Below the pieces are notes generated by a model. The model ran no database searches, had not been told where the DNA came from, and was given only the letters and a program-made list of their open reading frames with translations. This document shows positions 58,081 through 64,000 of a stretch of DNA of 64,000 bases, piece after piece (the stretch's first letter is position 1; the number at the start of each line of letters is the position of its first letter). Source of the stretch: Streptomyces albireticuli (GTDB lineage Bacteria > Actinomycetota > Actinomycetes > Streptomycetales > Streptomycetaceae); NCBI RefSeq assembly GCF_021228125.1, contig NZ_JAJQQS010000026.1, positions 21,033-85,032 on the forward strand, in the 5' to 3' direction. Position numbers and translations under genes: made by a program.

Positions 58081-58530
58081 TCAGTCGACCGGCGTGCCCG
58101 GCGCCGGCCATTGCCGGCGGGGAGGGATCAGCAGGCGCAGCAGACGGGAGACGGCGCGGAGCTTCCAGTCGTCGGGAAAGCGGATCCGGGTGATGAACGC
58201 GGCCGTGGACCTGCTGATGGACGCCGTCGCGGCGGCGGCCGACGCCGGCTCCCGCGGCGGGGGAGCGCCGCCGGCCACGCGTCGATGGCGTCCATCGCCG
58301 AGAAATAGGCCGACGCCGGCGAGACGGACAGCTCGGCCATCCAGTCCGGGTCCGCGAACGGCGGGGTGCCCGTCCGCAGCGCCGCGGCCAGGCTGCTGGT
58401 GAGCCGGTAATAGGCGTAGGCGAACGGGGCACGGCGATCGCGCTCCGCGTCGTACCGCCCGACGCGGAGCGCGAGTTCACCGGCGACACGCTCGACCTTC
58501 TCGGTGGGGGAGGGGCCGCCGCCGGGCGTC
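58081..58530 (-). pseudogene. Frame-broken DUF5995-like gene
   Basis: In one leftward frame (around 58275-58510) a protein reads KVERVAGELALRVGRYDAERDRRAPFAYAYYRLTSSLAAAL and then FADPDWMAELSVSPASAYFSAMDAIDAW, the pattern of DUF5995 proteins. After about 58270 similarity continues only in another frame (AAFITRIRFPDDWKLRAVSRLLRLL to 58081). Thus at least one frameshift is present. Upstream, at 58620-58750, another piece (VYCFTVGTGVWRGTFTFRATSW) may be part of an unrelated gene. Confidence is low to moderate. Confidence 0.45.
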
Positions 58531-58904
58531 ACGCGGGGCCTTCCGTCCCGCCGCCGTCCCCGGACACCCGCCGGGCCTGCTCCGTGGCCCGTGCCCGGTC
58601 GCACACCAGCTCCCCCGGCGAGACTCCGCCCTCCGGGGCCCCGGGCCTCCGGGAACCGCCGCCACGAGGTGGCCCGGAACGTGAACGTGCCTCGCCACAC
58701 GCCCGTTCCCACCGTGAAGCAGTAGACATGGCCGGGGGCTTCAGCGGTCAACCGGACCACCCACCGGACGGCGGGGTTTCGTCAGCGTGTACGGTCACGT
58801 CCAGCAGCGTACGGTCTGGTTTGCTCCCTTTGCGGGAGAATCGACAGCCCGGCGGTGAGCAGACGCCCGCCGATCCCGCGTCGGTGTCACGCGGTGTTCG
58901 TCCG
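58531..58904. other. Region with gene debris, no intact gene
   Basis: Between the DUF5995-like remnant and the fulvocin-like gene there is only a short leftward piece that reads GHVYCFTVGTGVWRGTFTFRATSW (about 58670-58740). It looks like the start of a secreted or beta-rich protein. No complete ORF or RNA is visible. Confidence 0.4.
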
Positions 58905-59846
58905 CTAGGGTTTGACGCCGCCACAGGTACCGAAGCACAGGTACGCGAACGCGGTGCCACAGCCGTTGAGCTTGGGCTGGCACCAGCAATCACGGACACA
59001 GCACACGCAGCCGTTGGGCGAGCACCAGTCGCTGTAGCAGCTGCACGTGCACCCCGGGAGCGGGGCCGCGGGAACGGGGCCGAGCGTCGCCAGCGCCGCA
59101 CGGCCCTCCTCCCGGCCGAGAATCGCGATGGCGTCCTTCCGCAGGGATTCCAGCTCCTGGTGCAGCGCGGCGTTCATGCCGGTGAACGTGGACTCGCGGC
59201 CGAAGACGACGCCGGCCCGGTCCAGGACTCCCCGCTGCTCCGCCGTCAGGTCCTGGTGGGAGCCGCGGTACCTCTCCAGGTGCTCCAGCCACAGGCGACT
59301 GCGGTCCGCCGGCGCGAGCGCGGCGAAGATCGCCTGACGGTAGGGCATCTCGTGCGCGGCGAACGCCTCGTAGTCCCGGGGCAGGCGGGCCCGGTTCGCT
59401 TCCACCCACTTCTCCGCCGGAGACGCGGCCGACGCCTCGGAAACCGGCCCGCCGCCCAGCACGGCGGCCACCACGCCCAGCCCGGCCAGCCGGACGAACC
59501 GTCCCCGGCCCATGCCCTCCACCGGTGCGTCCGCCGCCCGGCCCGCACTCCCCAAGGCGCGCAGCAGACGGGCCGTGCTGCGCGGTCCGAGCCTGAGCGC
59601 GAGGCGCACCCCCATCGGCCAGCCGGTCCAGGCGCGCACGGGCGCCTCGCCTTCCGCCACCCGGATCAGGGTCGGCGCGTGCGGCGGGCGCGGGCCGAGG
59701 GCCCGGGCCCGCCACGCCTGGACCTGCGGATCGTCCAGCGGCATGACGTCGAGCCGGGAGCCGGCGTAGCCCTTGACCTCGTCGGCCATGGCCCGGCACC
59801 GGCAGCAGGAGGAGTCGAACGCGAGCACCCAGCGACCAGCAACCAT
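58905..59846 (-). CDS. Fulvocin C-related Cys-rich protein with DCC-type thioredoxin domain
   Basis: A 313-residue protein. Residues 1-90 are a DCC1-like thiol-oxidoreductase fold with WVLAFDSSCCRCRAMADEV; the CxxC-like site is CCRC. Next is an RGRFVRLAGLGVVAAVLGG segment, similar to a Tat signal but internal, with ASA before a helical part (ADRSRLWLEHLERYRGSHQDLTAEQ). The last 50 residues have 13 Cys in CTCSCYSDWCSPNGCVCC and CWCQPKLNGCG patterns, as in bacteriocin fulvocin C-related proteins. It could be a secreted toxin precursor joined with its own oxidase. The start at 59846 is the best fit. Confidence 0.78.
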   Translation of the reverse strand: MVAGRWVLAFDSSCCRCRAMADEVKGYAGSRLDVMPLDDPQVQAWRARALGPRPPHAPTLIRVAEGEAPVRAWTGWPMGVRLALRLGPRSTARLLRALGSAGRAADAPVEGMGRGRFVRLAGLGVVAAVLGGGPVSEASAASPAEKWVEANRARLPRDYEAFAAHEMPYRQAIFAALAPADRSRLWLEHLERYRGSHQDLTAEQRGVLDRAGVVFGRESTFTGMNAALHQELESLRKDAIAILGREEGRAALATLGPVPAAPLPGCTCSCYSDWCSPNGCVCCVRDCWCQPKLNGCGTAFAYLCFGTCGGVKP

Positions 59847-59998
59847 GACCAACCCCCGCAAGCCGACTGATTGTCACTTCTGTCACCATCAGTCTGGAAC
59901 GGGGAGAGTTATCTCAAACAGCGCGCGGGGGTGCTCCGGGGGCATTCCGAACGCGCCCCGGCGTGCTGCCCGCCCCGCACCGAAGGGATCGGATCCGC

Positions 59999-61516
59999 CT
60001 ACTGGTGCGGCCGCACCAGGTCGAACGGCTCGATCCCGTGGCCGTCCCAGATCCGCCGCGACGTCTCCTCGGGGTACGGGGCGGTGCTCGCGGCCGGGCC
60101 GAGCAGCCGGGTGGGCCGTCGCCCGGGCTCGTAAGCCGGCCAGCCGGGATCCCCGTCGTACGCGAACGCCGCCCAGGCGCGGCGGAGATCGTCGGCGAAC
60201 GCGACGGTCCCCCCGGACGGCGCGCCCTCGCCGAGCAGACCCCGCCCGCCGGGGCTGTCGAACGTGCCGAACAGCAGGGGCACGTCGAGGCTGTGGCACG
60301 CGCCCAGGGCGCCGCCCAGCGCGGGTGACCGCCCGCACAGTTCGGCGAGGTGGACCGTGCCACCCGCGGCGGAGTGCGCCTCGGCCAGCCGGAGGCTCGG
60401 CATCCGGAAGAGGGCGTCCGCGTGCACCGCCTCGAACAGGGCACCGGCGGAGGCGTCCGGGAAGCTCTCCCGGTACGCGCGCTCACCGCCCGGACCGGGG
60501 GCGAAGGCCCGCAGGGCCGCGGTGGCCTGCTCCTCGGTGACGGCGCCGAGCCGGCCCGTCATCACCATGAAGAGCCGGAACTCGTCACGGGTGTGGCAGA
60601 CCAGCAGCTCCACGTCCGCCGCCCGCCCGTCGCGCACGGCGCGCCAGGGCACGTCCGGCACGAGGTCGTCGTCGATCACCGGCGCGAACAGCGCCGCGGC
60701 CCGCGCGGCCCGGCCCCAGCGGCCCACGTGCTCGGTCAGCTCCATGGTGAGCGCGCCCGCCGCGTCGGCCAGCCGCTGCGGCGCTACCGCGGACAGGCTC
60801 TCCACGGTGGGTTTCGCATCGACCCGGCCGGCCAGGGCGGCGGCGATGTCGGCGGCGAGCGCGGAGGTGAAGTACAGGCCCGGAACGGACTGGGCGATCG
60901 CCCGGTGGAAGAGTCCCCGGGCCGGCGGGGCGGCCAGCAGCGAGGCGATCGACCCCGCCCCGGCCGACTGGCCGCACACGGTGACCCGGTCCGGATCGCC
61001 GCCGAACCCGGCGATGTTCTCCCGCACCCAGCGCAGCGCCGCGATCTGGTCCAGCAGACCGCGGTTGGCCGGGGCGTCCTCGAGCGCGGCGAACCCCTCC
61101 GCGCCCACCCGGTAGTTGAGGGTGACGACGACCAGGCCGGCCTGCCGAGCGAGGAGGGCGGCGTCGTACAGCGGATCGGCGGCGGACCCGGCGGCGTACG
61201 CACCGCCGTGGACCCACACCAGGACCGGCAGCCCCGTGGCGCCGACGTCGGGCGACCAGACGTTGACCGTCAGCCAGTTCTCCCCCACGGGCGGGCGCGC
61301 CGCCGGCGCGGGCCCGGACTGCGGTACGGACGGCCCGAAGGCCGTGGCGTCCCGCACCCCGGCCCAGGGCAGGGGCGGCCCGGGCGCGGCGAACCGCAGG
61401 GTGCCCACCGGAGGACGGGCGAAGGGCACGCCGCGGAACACCGCGAGCCCCTCGCCGTCCTGAAGTCCGGCCACCGTGCCGGCGGTCGTGGGGACCTGCA
61501 CACCGGTGCCGGTCAT
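59999..61516 (-). CDS. Type B carboxylesterase
   Basis: A 505-residue alpha/beta hydrolase: FRGVPFARPPVGTLRF, WLTVNVWSPDVGATGLPVLVWVHGGAYAAGS with the oxyanion Gly, then NYRVGAEGFAALE. VTVCGQSAGAGSIASLL has the nucleophile Ser. Glu and His follow in the family pattern (the HSLDVPLLFGTFDSP region). It is full length for the family. It lies upstream of a possible ligase, with a 15-bp triple repeat before its start. The substrate is unknown. Confidence 0.9.
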   Translation of the reverse strand: MTGTGVQVPTTAGTVAGLQDGEGLAVFRGVPFARPPVGTLRFAAPGPPLPWAGVRDATAFGPSVPQSGPAPAARPPVGENWLTVNVWSPDVGATGLPVLVWVHGGAYAAGSAADPLYDAALLARQAGLVVVTLNYRVGAEGFAALEDAPANRGLLDQIAALRWVRENIAGFGGDPDRVTVCGQSAGAGSIASLLAAPPARGLFHRAIAQSVPGLYFTSALAADIAAALAGRVDAKPTVESLSAVAPQRLADAAGALTMELTEHVGRWGRAARAAALFAPVIDDDLVPDVPWRAVRDGRAADVELLVCHTRDEFRLFMVMTGRLGAVTEEQATAALRAFAPGPGGERAYRESFPDASAGALFEAVHADALFRMPSLRLAEAHSAAGGTVHLAELCGRSPALGGALGACHSLDVPLLFGTFDSPGGRGLLGEGAPSGGTVAFADDLRRAWAAFAYDGDPGWPAYEPGRRPTRLLGPAASTAPYPEETSRRIWDGHGIEPFDLVRPHQ

Positions 61517-61530
61517 GGGCCGCTCCTTCG

Positions 61531-61575
61531 CGCTGTCCAGGGTCGCGCCGTCCAGGGTCGCGCTGTCCAGGGTCC
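61531..61575. repeat. Three tandem 15-bp repeats before the esterase start
   Basis: Units CGCTGTCCAGGGTCG, CGCCGTCCAGGGTCG and CGCTGTCCAGGGTCC lie in tandem at 61531-61575, 15 to 59 bases upstream of the leftward esterase ATG (61516). They could be regulator sites or a slip-prone spacer. Confidence 0.65.
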
Positions 61576-61678
61576 GGCACGACAGCGAACACGATCGACC
61601 GCGCCCGCCACAACACGACCTGCCGGATGCCCGGCACTTCGGTGTGCGACACGCCGTCGCTCCGGTTCCGGGGACCGG

Positions 61679-63220
61679 TCAGGCGGCGGCCGGCTCCGAC
61701 TCCGCCTGGCGGCGGAGCAGCTTCTTGTCCGGCTTGCCCGCGTCGGTGAGCGGCAGCACGTCGACGAAGAGGATGCGCGCCGGCTCGTACATCGGGCCCC
61801 GCGCCTCCCGGACCATGTCGCGCAGCGTCCGCTCGTCGAGGTCGCAGCCGGGCTCCCGCACGACGGCGGCGTGCACCCGCTCCATGCGGTTGGCGTCGGG
61901 GACGCCGAAGACGGCGGTCTGCCGCACCTGCGGGTGGGTGTTGAGGAGATCCTCCAGCTCCGTCGTGTAGACGTGCCCGCCGACTACGACGATCATGTCC
62001 TTGAGCCGGTCGACGATGGTGAGGTAGCCCTCCTCGTCCAGGTACCCGATGTCGCCCGTGTGCAGCCAGCCGTCGCGCAGCACCTCGGCGGTCAGCTCGG
62101 GCTGCTTCCAGTACCCCTGCATGATGCCCGTGGAGCGTACGCATATCTCGCCGTGCTCACCGCGCGGCAGGTCGGTGCCGGCCTCGTCGCGGATGGCGAT
62201 CTCGACGCCGTCCAGCGCCTTGCCGGCGGAGCGCAGCAGCTCGGGGCGGTCCGGGTCGTGGTCCTCGGCGGAGAGCCGGCTGATGCCGCCGGCCTCGTTC
62301 TGTCCGTAGAACTGGTTGAGCACCGGGCCGAAGCGCCGCACCGCGTCGGCGATCCGGGCGGGGGACGACTGGCAGCCGCCGTACCAGATGTGGGTGAGGC
62401 TGGAGGTGTCCGTGCGGGCCGCGTCGGGGTGGTCCATCAGCTGGTACAGCAGCGGCGGCAGCAGGAACGTGTGGGTGATGCGGTCGCGCTCCACGGTGGC
62501 GAGCACCGTGGCGGCGTCGAAGTCCTCCAGGAGCCGCACACTGCCGCCGGAGCGCAGCGCGTGGTCCGCCAGCATGCCGCCGGCGTGGGCGAGGGTGGTG
62601 CACAGGAGGTAGCGGACGGGGCCCGCCCAGTCCGGGATGGCCTCGTCCTGCGCCGGAGCCTGGGAGAAGGCCGTGCAGATCGCCTTCGGGTGGCCGGTGG
62701 TGCCACCGGTGTGGCGGATGGTGCAGATGTCGTCGGGGCGGGCCAGGCCGGGGAAGGGCTCCGTGGACTCCTCGGCGGCGAGGTCCAGCAGGCTCCGGCC
62801 GACGTCGGCCGGTCCGAGGGTGAGCAGGTGTGCGACGGGCGCCCGGCCGGTGATCTCCGCGGCCCGCGCGGCGTACTCGGGGTCGGCGATCAGCACCTGG
62901 GTCTCGATGTCGCGGACGATGGTGGTCTGCACCTCGGCCGACAGCTTGTTGTACAGGTGGTTGACCGGGCAGCCGATGAGGTTGGCGGCGTAGCGTGCGG
63001 CGATCGTCTCCGGCAGGTTCCCGCTGAGCAGGGTGACGACCTGGCCCCGGCGTACGCCCTGGGCGCGCAACGCACATGCCATCCGGTAGACGAGTCCCCG
63101 GAGTTCACCCCCGGAGATGCGGCGGTCCTTGTGCAGCACGGCGGTTCGGCCGGGCTCCGTTCCCAGGACATCCAGATTCCGCTCCACGTGTGTGCGGAAT
63201 TGCCGCGTTGCGACGGTCAT
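61679..63220 (-). CDS. Acyl-CoA synthetase / fatty-acid-CoA ligase (AMP-forming)
   Basis: A 513-residue ANL enzyme. The P-loop is RHTGGTTGHPKAI, the core is NQFYGQNEAGGISRLSAED, WLHTGDIGYLDEEGYLTIVDRLKDMIVVVGG has the ribose Asp and hinge, and near the end LPLTDAGKPDKKLLRR has the catalytic Lys. It would activate a fatty or aryl acid with ATP and CoA. It is downstream of 425 bases without genes that hold its promoter. It differs from the ligase at 26012 in sequence and context. Confidence 0.9.
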   Translation of the reverse strand: MTVATRQFRTHVERNLDVLGTEPGRTAVLHKDRRISGGELRGLVYRMACALRAQGVRRGQVVTLLSGNLPETIAARYAANLIGCPVNHLYNKLSAEVQTTIVRDIETQVLIADPEYAARAAEITGRAPVAHLLTLGPADVGRSLLDLAAEESTEPFPGLARPDDICTIRHTGGTTGHPKAICTAFSQAPAQDEAIPDWAGPVRYLLCTTLAHAGGMLADHALRSGGSVRLLEDFDAATVLATVERDRITHTFLLPPLLYQLMDHPDAARTDTSSLTHIWYGGCQSSPARIADAVRRFGPVLNQFYGQNEAGGISRLSAEDHDPDRPELLRSAGKALDGVEIAIRDEAGTDLPRGEHGEICVRSTGIMQGYWKQPELTAEVLRDGWLHTGDIGYLDEEGYLTIVDRLKDMIVVVGGHVYTTELEDLLNTHPQVRQTAVFGVPDANRMERVHAAVVREPGCDLDERTLRDMVREARGPMYEPARILFVDVLPLTDAGKPDKKLLRRQAESEPAAA

Positions 63221-63645
63221 GCGTATTTCCTTTCATGGGGCATCAGTTGACTAAGGCAACCAATTCTCCATGATAGTCGCCCATGATCGTGGGCTCAAAG
63301 CGGGCGAGCCCCTCTACCGGAAACCCCTCGATCAAAACGTCGATATCCGGTCAACATCCCGAGTTTCGTGGCGATATCGACCGCGCGACGGGCCGGGGTG
63401 ACATGTCCCCGCTGTGCGCTATGTGGGTGGTTATGGGGGTGTGTCGAGTGTGATGGTCGGATGAGTCAAGGGCGGATTGTTAGGTTTTTGCTACTGATCT
63501 GATAGTTCGTCCAATCGTGAGTGGGGTGGGGGAGTGGGTGGTGGTTGCGGTGGGTGGTGTGCGCGTGTCGGGGCGAAACGCGGTGAGCGGTGAGGGCGGG
63601 TCGGATCCGGGGGGTGGTGTGCCGGGCCCGGCGGGCGAGGTCTCG
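63221..63645. other. Intergenic region rich in G and T on the top strand
   Basis: 425 bases separate the leftward ligase and the rightward glycosyltransferase. Near 63245-63300 AT-rich sequence (AGTTGACTAAGGCAACC) could be the ligase promoter. From 63420 the top strand becomes GT-rich (GTGGGTGGTTATGGGGGTGTGT). An in-frame GTG at 63517 could extend the next protein. No RNA gene or terminator is clear. Confidence 0.5.
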
Positions 63646-64000
63646 ATGCCCGGCCCCGACGGCACGGGGGCCGTGGGGAGCGGGGGCGGCTACGACTACG
63701 AGCGGTACAGCCGGCTGGCGGGACCGCTGGAGGAGCCGCCGACCGGCGTGTACCGGGTGGCCTACCGGCGACTGATGGGGCGTCGGGGAGCGGCCACCGC
63801 CGATGTCGACGCGGTCCTGCGCGCGGAGGCCGGGGCTGTCTGGCGTGTGGGGTTGTTGGTGGGGCTGGCGCCTTTGGTGTCGGTGGGGTTGTTGGTGTGG
63901 TTGTTGTGGCCGGTGCATTGGGTGGTGCGGGGTGGGTGGTGGGGGTGTGTGGATGGGTTGATGTTGTTGTCGGTGGGGTTGGTTGAGGTTTTTCGGGTGG
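63646..64000 (+). CDS. Membrane glycosyltransferase, N-terminal part
   Basis: Visible residues begin MPGPDGTGAVGSGGGYDYERYSRLAGPLEEP and continue to a hydrophobic segment (LLVGLAPLVSVGLLVWLLWP) and WGCVDGLMLLSVGLVEVFR. Streptomyces family 2 glycosyltransferases share this pattern before their catalytic domain, but that domain lies outside the window. ATG 63646 is chosen for a GGCGAGG 7 bases upstream; GTG 63517 is possible. Leu codons in the last part are almost all TTG, which is unlike all other genes here. Confidence 0.6.
   Translation, partial: MPGPDGTGAVGSGGGYDYERYSRLAGPLEEPPTGVYRVAYRRLMGRRGAATADVDAVLRAEAGAVWRVGLLVGLAPLVSVGLLVWLLWPVHWVVRGGWWGCVDGLMLLSVGLVEVFRV

Noticed and set aside
1..64000. 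CRISPR arrays, tRNA and rRNA genes
   Set aside because: No regularly spaced repeats of the right size and no cloverleaf-type sequences were found by eye; the tandem repeats seen are short and without unique spacers.

Overview
The window is high-GC actinobacterial DNA, almost certainly from a Streptomyces chromosome. The evidence is strong G/C at third codon positions, frequent GTG starts and ATGA/TGATG overlaps. It also carries Streptomyces-typical small families (DUF6233, DUF6415), an MmyB-like regulator, a tyrosinase and a TAP-type S33 peptidase. No rRNA, tRNA or CRISPR array was seen.

Region 1 (1 to about 20.2 kb) is the late half of a siphovirus prophage. In order it has the tail end of a head gene, an HK97-type major capsid protein, head-tail connector and completion proteins, and the major tail protein. 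These are followed by tail assembly chaperones with a probable -1 frameshift, a tape measure with a lytic transglycosylase domain, and baseplate/tail-tip proteins. A lysis cassette follows (amidase, holin, two membrane proteins) and ends in a strong terminator at 15703-15741. Beyond it lie small regulatory and accessory genes, including an XRE/TPR regulator with two small downstream genes, running to a very strong hairpin at 20628-20678. No integrase or att site is visible, so the left part and the exact right edge are not resolved.

Region 2 (20.8-24 kb) has an unlisted cysteine-free ribosomal protein L32 paralog, a type I methionine aminopeptidase divergent from a small XRE regulator, and an MFS transporter.

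Region 3 (24.2-30.3 kb) looks like a small specialised-metabolism locus. A leftward three-gene operon encodes a methyltransferase, a two-domain flavoenzyme (sarcosine-oxidase-like plus SagB-type nitroreductase) and an acyl/aryl adenylating ligase. It faces a doubly broken remnant of a second FAD oxidoreductase and a PLP-dependent decarboxylase.

Region 4 (30.7-41.2 kb) holds an NmrA-like oxidoreductase and an IclR-controlled acyl-CoA catabolic set (two acyl-CoA dehydrogenases, two CaiB/BaiF CoA transferases) with a 22-bp perfect palindrome as probable operator. It also holds YidB, a flavin monooxygenase with two TetR-type operators and a nearby TetR gene, and an HxlR regulator.

Region 5 (41.5-64 kb) is chromosomal accessory and housekeeping content. 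It includes a lipoprotein, an RlmG-like 23S rRNA methyltransferase, a drug-exporter MFS with a divergent MmyB regulator, and a tyrosinase with an unusual His-rich partner. It also includes an S33 peptidase convergently overlapping a trypsin-like protease that carries a damaged sorting signal, and a MarR regulator and a SnoaL-like gene that share SoxR/MerR-like promoters. The rest comprises a membrane mycoredoxin, a DinB protein, remnants of an MBL hydrolase and a DUF5995-like gene, a fulvocin C-related Cys-rich protein, an esterase, an acyl-CoA ligase and the start of a glycosyltransferase with aberrant codon usage.
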